From positions 62,001-126,000 of the forward strand of contig CAWBNO010000034.1 in NCBI GenBank assembly GCA_963790095.1: DNA of 64,000 nucleotides, in the 5' to 3' direction. How positions within the stretch are numbered: the first letter of the stretch is position 1; each line of letters starts with the position of its first letter. The position numbers and the translations under genes are program-made. This DNA is from JAAXQD01 sp963790095 (GTDB taxonomy: Bacteria; Desulfobacterota; Desulfobacteria; Desulfobacterales; UBA11574). The notes under the pieces are model-generated. The model was not told the DNA's origin. It did no database searches and saw nothing but the letters and a program-made list of their open reading frames with translations. Below are positions 8,191-17,253 of this stretch, one piece after another.

Positions 8191-9540
8191 TTATTTGCCG
8201 ATTCTATCTTTAATAATATCAGCCAATTGACGGCAGTATCTTCCGGTTGTTTCCATGTCGGGCCCTTCTACCATTATTCTGCACACCGAACGGGTTCCTG
8301 AATAGCGAACCAGCACCCTTCCCGAATTGCCCAGCCTCGCCTCGATGGATTTAATCGCATCCTGAATCAACGGCTCGGCCTTCAGGTCGGGTTTATGTTG
8401 AACCTCTACGTTTATGAGGACCTGGGGAAACACCGTCATTATTTTACAAAGTTCTGACAGAGGTTTTGCGGCTGTCTTCATGACCTCGATCAGTCTTATG
8501 GCAGCAAGAATGCCGTCTCCGGTGGTATGATGATTTAAAAATATCATATGACCGGAATCTTCACCCCCCAGAACGGCTCCGGAAGAAATCATTCTTTCCA
8601 GAACATACCGGTCCCCTACTCTGGTGGTTTCATGGTGTATGCCCAGTTCTTTTAAAGCGAGTCCGAGCCCAATATTGCTCATCACCGTGCTGATCACTCG
8701 ATTGCCTTTAAGAACCCCTTTTTCTTTCATGTACTTGGCACAGACCGCAAGTATCTGGTCACCGGTTGCAACACTTCCTTTTTCATCCACAGCAATAAGC
8801 CGGTCTCCGTCTCCGTCAAAGGCAACGCCAATATCAGCCCCTTTTTCCACAACATTTTTCTGGAGAACTTCCGGGTGCTGGGATCCACAATTTTCATTAA
8901 TATTTTTTCCGTCAGGATTTACAAAAATCGCTTCAACATCTGCCCCAAGAACCGTTAAAAGCGATGGTGCAATTTGGGACGTTGCACCGTTTGAACAGTC
9001 CACCACGACCTTCAATCCCTGAAAATAGTTTTCTTCTGACACGGTTTTATTAAGAAAATTTTGGTACCTGTTCCCTGCATCATCGATGTTATAGACCCTG
9101 CCGGTATCTCGGGTCGAATCCGCGGCAGAGATCAGACGTTCATCCAAAATTAGATGTTCGATTTCAGCCTCTTTTTCATCGGAAAGCTTATAACCGTCAC
9201 CGTTAAAAAATTTTATGCCATTGTCGTAATACGGATTATGGGACGCAGAGATCACGATGCCGGCATCTGCACCCATTGAAGCGGTTGTAAAGGCAACACC
9301 AGGGGTGGGTATAATCCCTGTAAGATATGCATCCAGCCCCATTGCGCATATTCCTGAGGCGATGGCATGTTCAATCATGTCTCCGGAAATACGACCATCC
9401 TTGCCGATGACGATCTTGGATTTGGAATGGGATTTAAATATCGTCGCAACAGCCCGTCCTACATTTAGGGCCATTTCGGGTATTACCGGATACGCATTGG
9501 CACGGCCCCGTATTCCGTCGGTGCCGAAAAGTTTTCTCAT
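8191..9540 (-). CDS. glmM: Phosphoglucosamine mutase
   Basis: A 449-residue alpha-D-phosphohexomutase starting at the ATG at 9538-9540 (MRKLFGTDGIRG); a TTG two codons upstream is a less likely start. The phosphoserine loop ISASHNP places the catalytic Ser at about residue 100, the Mg-binding loop is DGDGDR, and the sugar loop GGEDSGH and phosphate loop RYSGTR follow. It interconverts glucosamine 6-phosphate and glucosamine 1-phosphate for UDP-GlcNAc, peptidoglycan and LPS synthesis. The start overlaps the stop of the upstream gene as ATGA, so the two are co-translated. Confidence 0.97.
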   Translation of the reverse strand: MRKLFGTDGIRGRANAYPVIPEMALNVGRAVATIFKSHSKSKIVIGKDGRISGDMIEHAIASGICAMGLDAYLTGIIPTPGVAFTTASMGADAGIVISASHNPYYDNGIKFFNGDGYKLSDEKEAEIEHLILDERLISAADSTRDTGRVYNIDDAGNRYQNFLNKTVSEENYFQGLKVVVDCSNGATSQIAPSLLTVLGADVEAIFVNPDGKNINENCGSQHPEVLQKNVVEKGADIGVAFDGDGDRLIAVDEKGSVATGDQILAVCAKYMKEKGVLKGNRVISTVMSNIGLGLALKELGIHHETTRVGDRYVLERMISSGAVLGGEDSGHMIFLNHHTTGDGILAAIRLIEVMKTAAKPLSELCKIMTVFPQVLINVEVQHKPDLKAEPLIQDAIKSIEARLGNSGRVLVRYSGTRSVCRIMVEGPDMETTGRYCRQLADIIKDRIGK

Positions 9541-10799
9541 TTCCAATTCCTATTAAATGATGGTAGCAACTCGAGTGCACCATCGATGATGTGGTCAACG
9601 ATGGTTTGAAGCCATAGGGTCCCCTGTTCCTTTTCCGTATTTTTGAGTCCCTTGATCACAGAAATGTAGTCTTTCCCTGATGTTTGAACACCCTGTCGGA
9701 TCTTTTCCAAAAAAGCATCTCTCAGATTTTCTTCGACGGCGATATTCCCCTGGGATCTGAAATATTCCTCTAGGGCATCACTTCTTTCAAAAAACTCATT
9801 TTTTTGTTTTAAGATGCGGGATGATGCGTCTTCTTTGGCATAATTTTGACAGGCGATGACGGATTCCGGCATTTTCTGGCTCAATGCTTTCAAGCGCTGT
9901 ATTCTTTCATCGATGGCCATACGAAGCTTTTCCTTCAATCCCACAAAGAGGGGCGCCGTGAAATCGTCTGAAATGAACTGGGATCGAACATGTGCATACC
10001 ACTGCATAAGTGCCATAAGGTTTGCAATATAAGCGATGTTTTTGACGACGATCCCTTTGATGTTTTGATACATCCCCGGCATAAAAGGCATGTTGCCGCC
10101 GCTACCCATCCCCGAAAAAATCAAACGTCCCGGCCTTAATTCATCTTTTCTGATGATTGAACCGGCCGCTGTGACGATACCGTACTCAAGGCGGCACGGT
10201 CCCACAAGCCCCCCCTGCCCTCCCAAGAATATGGGCCGCTGGTTGAGCATAACACCTCTGGGAACGTCTCCGATTAACGATGGCGTTGCTTTGTCCTGAT
10301 TGGGCGTGTAGTTAAAATGAATGAAAGAACTTCCCACCTCGCTGTGATCCTTTCGGCTTGTACCGCCGGCCATTAAACAGTCACAAAAATTGATGAGACT
10401 CCCCAGGGTCACAAAGGGAAGAAGAATCGTCTGTTTCAGGCCAACCGAGTGGGCGACGCCCGATTCTTCTTCCAGGATCGTTCCTTCCCGGACATTGGAA
10501 CCAGATCCCATACTCACGTTTTTCAGGAAAACAGCATCCCTGAAAAATCCGCCTTTTAGCTCAACCTGGGGCCCCAGTTGACAGTTTTTTAGGGTAACCG
10601 GTCCTTCATATCCCAGTTTCGAACCTTGAAGGATCAGCATGGATCGACCAAAGATCTTACATCCTGAATAAATGACCACCCCATCGCCGGAGATCCGATC
10701 AATATCGACTTCAGGGCCGATCTCAATACTTTGTGGGTTGGGTATCTTGACGCCTTTTTCAAGCAGCTTCTCAATTTTTGATGCGCTCTGAGGCTTCAT
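9537..10799 (-). CDS. Left-handed beta-helix protein, nucleotidyltransferase-related, coupled to glmM
   Basis: A 420-residue protein. Residues about 20-250 have the repeating hydrophobic/Gly hexapeptide pattern of a left-handed beta-helix (GDGVVIYSGCKIFG, LKNCQLGPQVELKG and later LGSLINFCDCLMAGG), as in the acyltransferase part of GlmU and in UDP-GlcNAc pyrophosphorylase-related proteins. Residues about 270-420 are helical and charged (ERIQRLKALSQKMPES, ILKQKNEFFERSDALEEYF) with no motif I recognise. No N-terminal nucleotidyltransferase P-loop is present. The 4 bp ATGA overlap with glmM suggests a role next to amino-sugar 1-phosphate metabolism; this is inference. Confidence 0.7.
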   Translation of the reverse strand: MKPQSASKIEKLLEKGVKIPNPQSIEIGPEVDIDRISGDGVVIYSGCKIFGRSMLILQGSKLGYEGPVTLKNCQLGPQVELKGGFFRDAVFLKNVSMGSGSNVREGTILEEESGVAHSVGLKQTILLPFVTLGSLINFCDCLMAGGTSRKDHSEVGSSFIHFNYTPNQDKATPSLIGDVPRGVMLNQRPIFLGGQGGLVGPCRLEYGIVTAAGSIIRKDELRPGRLIFSGMGSGGNMPFMPGMYQNIKGIVVKNIAYIANLMALMQWYAHVRSQFISDDFTAPLFVGLKEKLRMAIDERIQRLKALSQKMPESVIACQNYAKEDASSRILKQKNEFFERSDALEEYFRSQGNIAVEENLRDAFLEKIRQGVQTSGKDYISVIKGLKNTEKEQGTLWLQTIVDHIIDGALELLPSFNRNWK

Positions 10800-10838
10800 G
10801 TTAACCTCTCTATAAAAATTTCTTTAATCAAAAGAATT

Positions 10839-10908
10839 CCTCGATGCTCTGCATCGGGGTTAATACGATAAAAAGATCATTTTGATACCTCGTAGCTCTG
10901 CTGCGGGG
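10839..10908. repeat. Two tandem GC-rich hairpins upstream of the beta-helix gene
   Basis: Two 21 bp units, at 10839-10859 (core CGATGC-TCT-GCATCG) and 10888-10908 (core GTAGC-TCT-GCTGC), share the form CCTCG...GCTCTGC...GGGG and start 49 bp apart in an AT-rich 298 bp spacer. Each would fold as a stem with a TCT loop. Function unknown; a repeat unit or an attenuator are both possible. Confidence 0.55.
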
Positions 10909-11097
10909 TAGTTCATTAAAAATCAGTTAAATAGCAATTACAAAGGAAGTCAAGATCTTAATCATTCTAATTTAGAAGGGAAAGTTGATGTTGGTGAATT
11001 TAAAAAATAAAAGCCGCACACCAAGGGGATACTTTAGAAGCGGCTTTCATCGATATAAATTCGATTTTAAGCGAATTTATACCGGTCAATTTAAGGC

Positions 11098-12939
11098 TCA
11101 AATTTCGAGATCGATATCTTCAAGATGGATGGAAAAATATTTTAAAAACAGGTTGTTTATCCTACAGAATGCCTGAATGTTCAAGTGCTTATTAGAATCT
11201 CTCTCCCTGAATGAAATGACCAGTCCACCGACTTTGTATTTTTCACAGAGATAATCGAGGTCATTGAAAGTGCCAAATATCGGATACCCCAGCAGTTTTT
11301 TTCCGGCTTTCAATGGATCATCGTCCACAAAACCCACCGGCTTCAATTTGATTTTTTGGTTATTTAAAATCTCACGGAGCAATATCTCTCCGCCCCTGCC
11401 GGCACCGTATATCAGAACCGTATCCCCCAAAAGGGATTTTCTTTTCATGGCTTCTATGAAAAGCCTGAATGACCCTCTTGTCCCCAGAATGAACCCGGTG
11501 GTCAACAACCAGTCGATTAAAAATATCCCTTTTGAAAAATCTTTAAACCGGAACGCAAATGTCACTGCAACAATAGAGGAAATGGTCGCCAATGAAGACG
11601 CCTTGACATACGCATAGACATCGGTTGTGCTCATTTGGCCCCAGATGGCCCGGTAAACTCCCAACGTATAGAAAGCCAACAGTTTGCAGGCGATGACTGC
11701 CGGAAGTGATTTCAAAAATATTTTAAAATAAAAAGGAAACTCAGCACCGCTGAATCGGAGGCGGTAGGAAAGATAATAAGCGAAAGATATTAAGAAAATA
11801 TCGAGAATAACCAGGACAATCTGGCGTTTATACGTCAGCTCCATCAGAATGGGCGTGTAGGGCTTGTCCCTTAATCGGGAAAATTCTTTTTCAGGATATA
11901 CCCGCAGCTGAGCCAGATAGATGGTCATCAAGAGAATCGATATTGCCACCGGAATGATGACCGTTGGAGAGGTAAAGGTATCGGTTCTGCTGGTAAACAG
12001 GCCCGACATGCCTGAAACAGCACCGATGCCGTACAAAAATAAAACCGCTTTTTTTTCATTGAGACCCATAAGGACCAGCCGATGAGAGGTATGATCCTTT
12101 CCGCCTTTGGAAGCTCTTCTACCGCTTAAAAGACGGACAGAGGTCACCATTGTGGTATCAAGAATCGGTACCATAAAAATCATCAAGGGTACGGCATACA
12201 GGGAGAGTCTGTGGGCTGCAGAAACTTCAGAATAGACAAGCCCGAGCATGGACAGAGAAAAACCGATCACAAGGCTTCCGCAGTCGCCCATGAAAATGGA
12301 TGCAGGGTTGAAGTTATAAAAAAGAAACCCCCCCAAGGATCCGGCGATTATCAGGGAAATAGCTGAAGCTTCACCAAGACTCCCTTGGTATAGGAGCGAC
12401 AGAAAAATTGCTGAAATAAGACCGATGCCGGCGCAAAGGCCGTCCATGTTGTCGATGAGGTTGAAAGCATTGGTGATGCCGACAACCCAGAAAATAGTGA
12501 CCACCGTGTCCATGGTTAGGGATGTAAACCAGTGGAGGCGGAAACCCAAGAAGGTAACCATCGATGCCGCCAATATTTGCCCGATCAGTTTGGTATGGGG
12601 TTTTATATTAATAAAATCGTCTAAAAGACCTATTGCGAAAAGGAGGGTGGTTCCCATAAAGATTACCGCACCAATGGAAGGCACTCCTGTAGATCCTGAT
12701 GTCCTGAAAACATAGGGGATGATGGTGTGAAAATCCGCAATGAAAAATAAAGGGAGTGAGATGCCGATGTATATGGCGATTCCGCCGAAAAGCGCAGTAG
12801 GTTTCCGGTGCCATCGTTCTTTTGTCGGATTTGCCATCCAGCCCTTGCGTATGGAGAGCTGACGGACAATCGGCGTAAGTCCCAGGCACAATAAAAAGGA
12901 TGCGGCTGTGAGAAGGTAAGGATTCAAAAACTTAATCAA
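11098..12939 (-). CDS. Fusion: polyprenyl-phosphate sugar-1-phosphate transferase (MraY/WecA family) + CapD-type nucleotide-binding domain
   Basis: A 613-residue protein. Residues 1 to about 345 form a multi-span PNPT enzyme with GLLDD, NAFNLIDNMDGL, FMGDCGSL and the cytoplasmic KDHTSHRL motif; such enzymes transfer a GlcNAc- or related sugar-1-phosphate to undecaprenyl phosphate and start glycan assembly. After a short linker, four further membrane segments and a Rossmann domain (LIYGAGRGGEILLREIL, VGFVDDDPLKAGK, YPIFGTF) resemble the N-terminal part of CapD/FlaA1-like epimerases but stop before the epimerase domain. It begins the polysaccharide locus, upstream of an SDR gene in the genome order. 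The fusion rather than either half is unusual. Confidence 0.9.
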   Translation of the reverse strand: MIKFLNPYLLTAASFLLCLGLTPIVRQLSIRKGWMANPTKERWHRKPTALFGGIAIYIGISLPLFFIADFHTIIPYVFRTSGSTGVPSIGAVIFMGTTLLFAIGLLDDFINIKPHTKLIGQILAASMVTFLGFRLHWFTSLTMDTVVTIFWVVGITNAFNLIDNMDGLCAGIGLISAIFLSLLYQGSLGEASAISLIIAGSLGGFLFYNFNPASIFMGDCGSLVIGFSLSMLGLVYSEVSAAHRLSLYAVPLMIFMVPILDTTMVTSVRLLSGRRASKGGKDHTSHRLVLMGLNEKKAVLFLYGIGAVSGMSGLFTSRTDTFTSPTVIIPVAISILLMTIYLAQLRVYPEKEFSRLRDKPYTPILMELTYKRQIVLVILDIFLISFAYYLSYRLRFSGAEFPFYFKIFLKSLPAVIACKLLAFYTLGVYRAIWGQMSTTDVYAYVKASSLATISSIVAVTFAFRFKDFSKGIFLIDWLLTTGFILGTRGSFRLFIEAMKRKSLLGDTVLIYGAGRGGEILLREILNNQKIKLKPVGFVDDDPLKAGKKLLGYPIFGTFNDLDYLCEKYKVGGLVISFRERDSNKHLNIQAFCRINNLFLKYFSIHLEDIDLEI

Positions 12940-12991
12940 GAGAAGGAAATTTTATGAATTAACCCACGGTACAGCGATATACGTCAAACAG

Positions 12992-13978
12992 CTATACCAA
13001 CTGAAGTTCTTGTTTCGTAAAGTGAATAACCTGTTTCAGGATTTCATCGATATCGGTTTTGGGATTAAAATCGATTATTTTCTGGATTTTTTCAATGCCC
13101 GGAACCCTGCGCTGCATGTCTTCAAAGTCTTTTCCAAAGGCCTTATCGTAGGGGATAAACTCGATTACAGATTTGGATCCGGTTGCAGTGATAATTTTTT
13201 GGGCCAGATCGAAGATGGTTATCTCTTCCGTTCCACCCACGTTAAACACTTGGCCCACAGCATCCTCCGCTTTGACCAGGGCCATCAGTGCCTGGACAAC
13301 ATCCTTAACATAGGTAAAAGTTCTGGTCTGACTGCCGTCGCCGTATACCGTCAAAGGCTGGTTGTTCAACGCCTGAGCCACAAATCTGGGAATCACCATT
13401 CCGTAGGTGCCGGTCTGTCTGGGACCCACGGTGTTAAAAAGGCGGGTGATGATGACATCCAGTCCATGGGTCCGATAATACGCAAGGGCAGTAAATTCAT
13501 CCATCAGTTTTGATGCGGCATAACTCCATCGGAATTTACTGGAGGGACCGTAGATAATATTATCTGTCTCCACTAAAGGGGCATGGGTGTGTTTGCCGTA
13601 CACCTCCGAGGTCGAAGCAATCAAGGCTTTTTTCTTGAATTTGTTGCACAGTTCTAAAACCTTTTCTGTTCCTTGAATATTGATTTTTATGGATTCAAGT
13701 GGATTTTCCAAGATATAAAGAACCCCTACAGCTGCAGCCAGATGGAAAACAACATCACAGATACCGATCAGTTCCATCATTAGGTCGTGGTGCAATATGG
13801 TGTCGATGTGGACAAAAAATTTGTTTGCAAAACGAGAATCTTCCTGTAAATGGCGAATATTGTCCAGGGTGCCGGTTGATAGATCGTCGATAATATAGAC
13901 TTCATCGCCGCTTGCAAGGCATGCCTCCGCAAGATGAGACCCGATAAATCCGGCACCGCCGGTGATTAGAACCTTCAT
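12992..13978 (-). CDS. NAD-dependent nucleotide-sugar epimerase/decarboxylase (extended SDR)
   Basis: A 328-residue extended short-chain dehydrogenase with the NAD-binding loop GGAGFIGSH near the N-terminus, LSTGTLDNI, a Ser/Thr active-site region ASTSEVYGK, the catalytic pair YAASK, and LFNTVGPRQTGTYGMVIPRF plus YGDGSQTRTFTYVKD. The pattern suits UDP-glucuronate decarboxylase or UDP-glucose 4-epimerase groups, making UDP-xylose or UDP-galactose type donors for the neighbouring glycosyltransferases. Which substrate it uses cannot be settled by eye. It lies between asnB and the PNPT gene, with a 52 bp spacer. Confidence 0.88.
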   Translation of the reverse strand: MKVLITGGAGFIGSHLAEACLASGDEVYIIDDLSTGTLDNIRHLQEDSRFANKFFVHIDTILHHDLMMELIGICDVVFHLAAAVGVLYILENPLESIKINIQGTEKVLELCNKFKKKALIASTSEVYGKHTHAPLVETDNIIYGPSSKFRWSYAASKLMDEFTALAYYRTHGLDVIITRLFNTVGPRQTGTYGMVIPRFVAQALNNQPLTVYGDGSQTRTFTYVKDVVQALMALVKAEDAVGQVFNVGGTEEITIFDLAQKIITATGSKSVIEFIPYDKAFGKDFEDMQRRVPGIEKIQKIIDFNPKTDIDEILKQVIHFTKQELQLV

Positions 13979-14117
13979 TGCAACTCCCTGAGATTATTTT
14001 TTCATGAATGCCACGCTGATGTGTCAAACTTTTTAGCGTATAATACGGGCATATGCAATGATATTATTCTCGTTTTTTACGCCATGGAGAACGTCTGTTT
14101 TGAAACCGGCTTCTAAG

Positions 14118-16052
14118 CTAGGCGCCAAGCCAGCGTTCCCGCCACATTTCCCACATTAAAATAGACCAGAGTCGATATTGGTGATTCTTCTCCCCGGACA
14201 GGTGTTCTTTTATCTTCTGTTCCACCAGAACATGATTGAAGATCCCTTCTCTTTTTAAACGCTCGGGAGAGAGGTAGTCCAACAGATGTGTCTTCAAATC
14301 CTTGCGAAACCAAAGATCGATGGGAACTCCGAATCCCATTTTAGGTCTTTCAAACAACGCCGTCGGAACATATTGTGTTAAAAGTTTTTTTAAAAGATAT
14401 TTGCCTGTCCCACGTCTGTACTTAAGGTTTTCAGGCAGCCTCGAAGAAAACTCCACGACACGGTGATCCAGGAGCGGCACACGAACTTCCAGGCTATTTG
14501 CCATGCTGGCCCGGTCAACTTTGGTGAGCATGGCATCCGGAAGATAAGTCTTCAGGTCAACTCGCATAAGGCGTGACAATACTGGCCACCCTTCGGTCTC
14601 AAGAAATGTTTCTTCAAATCTGCCTAAGGGCAGTTTCATGTTCACAAGGGCCAAAATATCGTCTTCGGGCCACAGACATACGGTCATCCGATAAAGGTCG
14701 CGAATCCGGCTTTTTCGCATAAGTTTTAAAACTTTTTCCCACTTGTCGATAAAATTGGCGGCCCTGAAGCGTTGTGGCAAATGGGGTTGGATCGGGTGAT
14801 AGCATCTTTCAACCCATTTGGATGGAATTCGTTCAAAGAAATCGGCCATTGCTGTTCTAATGGTTTGGGGTAATCCTTGAAACGCCGATGATAACGCCCG
14901 GGTGCTCCAGTAACGGACATAGCCTGAAAACTGTTCATCCCCGCCATCACCGGAAAGAGCTACGGTTAATTTGCTTCGGGCAAAGCGGCATACCAGGGTC
15001 GTCGGGATTGCCGATGCATCGGCAAAAGGTTCATCATATATTTCAGGAAGGGTTGAAATAAGATCCATGGCATCTTTGGGGGTTACATACAATTCGTTAT
15101 GATCGGTGCCCAAATGTTCTGCCACTTTTGAAGCCCAGGGTGCCTCATTATAGCCCGGTTCATTGAAACCGATGCTGAACGTTTGGACCGGAGACCTTTT
15201 GATTTTCTGCATTAAAGCGACCACAATCGAAGAGTCGATTCCGCCGCTTAGAAGTGCACCCAGGGGCACATCGCTGATCAAGCGATCTGAAACCGCTGTG
15301 GTGAGAAGATCGTCCAGCCGGTTCAGACATTCTTTTTCATTGACCTTCGTGTTATTTTCACCCAACGGTCTCTCCGGGACGATCCAATAGGGTTCTGTCC
15401 GTATGGTTTTGCCGTCAAAAATCAGAAAATGCCCTGGAGACAGTTTGTACGTATCGGCAAAAACGGTTTTGGGGGCTGGGAGGTACTGATAGTGCAAAAA
15501 AAGGGGGATCGCATCTTTGTCAATTTTCTTTTCAAAGCTTTTGAAGGCCATGAGGCCTTTTAATTCTGACGCGAATAAAAACGTCTGTTTGTTGAAATAA
15601 TAGAACAGTGGTTTGATGCCCAGACGATCCCGCCCAAGAAAAAAACGGTGTTTGTGGCGATCCCATATGGATATGGCAAACATTCCTATAAATTTTTTCA
15701 GGCATCCTGTTCCCCATTCAAGATACGCTTTTAACACAACTTCGGTGTCTGTTGCACTCTTAAATTTATGACCGAGTTTTTCAAGGGTTTTCCTGATTTC
15801 GATAAAATTATATACTTCACCGTTATAGGTTATAATTACATCCCCGTCATCGCTGATCATGGGCTGATGCCCTGCAGATGACAGATCTATAATGGACAAA
15901 CGTGCATGCCCCAAACCTACACCGGTGTGAGGGTCAAGATATAGGCCCGAGCTGTCCGGTCCGCGATGGTTCAGACGCGCCGTCGCCTGGGGGAGCATAT
16001 CCTTTAATACGTTAAAATGCTGAAGACTTTGAAAACCTACTATTCCACACAT
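14118..16052 (-). CDS. asnB: Asparagine synthase (glutamine-hydrolysing)
   Basis: A 644-residue class II amidotransferase. The mature N-terminal Cys is present (MCGIVGF), followed by the glutaminase motifs LNHRGPDSSG and VTYNGEVYNF-like TYNGEVYNF. The synthetase domain carries the PP-loop LSGGIDSS and LSGDGGDE. It would transfer glutamine-derived ammonia to an aspartyl-AMP intermediate. AsnB homologues placed within polysaccharide loci may amidate sugar acids or amino-acid decorations instead of making free asparagine; that reading is inference from context. Full length, no visible damage. Confidence 0.94.
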   Translation of the reverse strand: MCGIVGFQSLQHFNVLKDMLPQATARLNHRGPDSSGLYLDPHTGVGLGHARLSIIDLSSAGHQPMISDDGDVIITYNGEVYNFIEIRKTLEKLGHKFKSATDTEVVLKAYLEWGTGCLKKFIGMFAISIWDRHKHRFFLGRDRLGIKPLFYYFNKQTFLFASELKGLMAFKSFEKKIDKDAIPLFLHYQYLPAPKTVFADTYKLSPGHFLIFDGKTIRTEPYWIVPERPLGENNTKVNEKECLNRLDDLLTTAVSDRLISDVPLGALLSGGIDSSIVVALMQKIKRSPVQTFSIGFNEPGYNEAPWASKVAEHLGTDHNELYVTPKDAMDLISTLPEIYDEPFADASAIPTTLVCRFARSKLTVALSGDGGDEQFSGYVRYWSTRALSSAFQGLPQTIRTAMADFFERIPSKWVERCYHPIQPHLPQRFRAANFIDKWEKVLKLMRKSRIRDLYRMTVCLWPEDDILALVNMKLPLGRFEETFLETEGWPVLSRLMRVDLKTYLPDAMLTKVDRASMANSLEVRVPLLDHRVVEFSSRLPENLKYRRGTGKYLLKKLLTQYVPTALFERPKMGFGVPIDLWFRKDLKTHLLDYLSPERLKREGIFNHVLVEQKIKEHLSGEKNHQYRLWSILMWEMWRERWLGA

Positions 16053-16103
16053 AATACAAAAATGATTGGTTGCTGTATTTATGCAGCATTGCCTTAATTG
16101 TTT

Positions 16104-17240
16104 TTATTGTAACAATTCCGAATACAGTGTTTCATACCTCTGCACGATATTATCGATGGAATAACGATCCTTCACTCGTTCCCTGGCCATCAAACCGAAT
16201 TCTACTCTTTGGTCATGAGACAGCGAAAGCATTTCCATCCATGCTTGCGCCATGGCATCATGATTCCGCGGCGGTACAATTTTACCCGTGTTGCCGATGA
16301 GGTCGGAAGAATCTCCGGTATTGGTTGCAACACAGGGAACGCCGCAGGCCATCGCTTCTCCTAAAACGTTCGGAAATCCTTCTCCGAATAATGATGTTAA
16401 CGTGAAAATATCAAATGCCGGATAGATGTTCGGCAAGTCGGTTCTTTCTCCGAGGAGATGCACCTTTCCGGAAAGGCCGTTTTTTTTGATCATATCCGTA
16501 ATATCAGGATTATTTTCATCGACACCTTTACCGATTAAAACAAACCGGACATCCGGCAGGGTAGCGCTCACCTTTCCCGCTGCACGCAGGAAATTGCCGT
16601 GATCTTTCATGGGATCATATCTGGCCGTCATTCCGATTACAAGTGATGTTTCATCTATCCCGAGAGCATGTCTCATCCTTTTTCGAGCCTCATTATCCGG
16701 CCGGTAGCAATCGGTATCAAAACCATTGGGGATAATCTCCCATCTTTTAGGCGTGTACCCCGACTGAACATGATGTTTCTTGGCGACTTTAGAATTTGTG
16801 ATGATCACATCCGGTGAACGAGAAAGTTTGGTTAGTAGGGAAAAAACCCACCGGGTTGTTGCCGGATATTGTGCCAAATCCATATTTGAACATCGAATAT
16901 TCCATAAAATTTTCCGGACGTTGATGAATCTGGCCAACAGCAAACCGATCAGGTCTGCGTGGTAAAGCCAGGTCTGAATGGCATGTGGATTCCATTTTTT
17001 TACAATGGTATAGAATTCAAACAGGTCCTTTGGTGTCGGAGCGCCGGCATCTAAACTCAAAGAGTGAACGGCAATTCCCCTTTGTTCCAATAAAGCGCCA
17101 TAATAACCGGGGCCGGACAAAGAAACGACGCGATGATTGAAGCTGTTTTTGTTTGATACGCGGGTCAATAGCTTATAGAGCATCGACTCGGCTCCGCCCA
17201 TCGAAAGCGTCGTAATAATATGTAGAATTTTGTATGCCAT
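16104..17240 (-). CDS. Glycosyltransferase family 4 (GT-B fold)
   Basis: A 378-residue GT-B protein. The N-terminus has the donor-less acceptor-domain motif ITTLSMGGAESMLYKLL, and the C-terminal domain shows IPNGFDTDCYRP, GMTARYDPMKDH and the EX7E region FGEGFPNVLGEAMACGVP. Such enzymes are retaining glycosyltransferases acting at the cytoplasmic face on lipid-linked glycan intermediates. The sugar donor is not predictable. The start is 13 bp from the end of the frameshifted O-methyltransferase gene, consistent with one transcription unit. Confidence 0.92.
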   Translation of the reverse strand: MAYKILHIITTLSMGGAESMLYKLLTRVSNKNSFNHRVVSLSGPGYYGALLEQRGIAVHSLSLDAGAPTPKDLFEFYTIVKKWNPHAIQTWLYHADLIGLLLARFINVRKILWNIRCSNMDLAQYPATTRWVFSLLTKLSRSPDVIITNSKVAKKHHVQSGYTPKRWEIIPNGFDTDCYRPDNEARKRMRHALGIDETSLVIGMTARYDPMKDHGNFLRAAGKVSATLPDVRFVLIGKGVDENNPDITDMIKKNGLSGKVHLLGERTDLPNIYPAFDIFTLTSLFGEGFPNVLGEAMACGVPCVATNTGDSSDLIGNTGKIVPPRNHDAMAQAWMEMLSLSHDQRVEFGLMARERVKDRYSIDNIVQRYETLYSELLQ

Positions 17241-17253
17241 TATTTCTCGGTAT

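Noticed and set aside
10985..11176. A small plus-strand gene between the beta-helix gene and the PNPT fusion
   Set aside because: It overlaps the end of the PNPT fusion, has basic, Ser-rich content and no recognisable motif.
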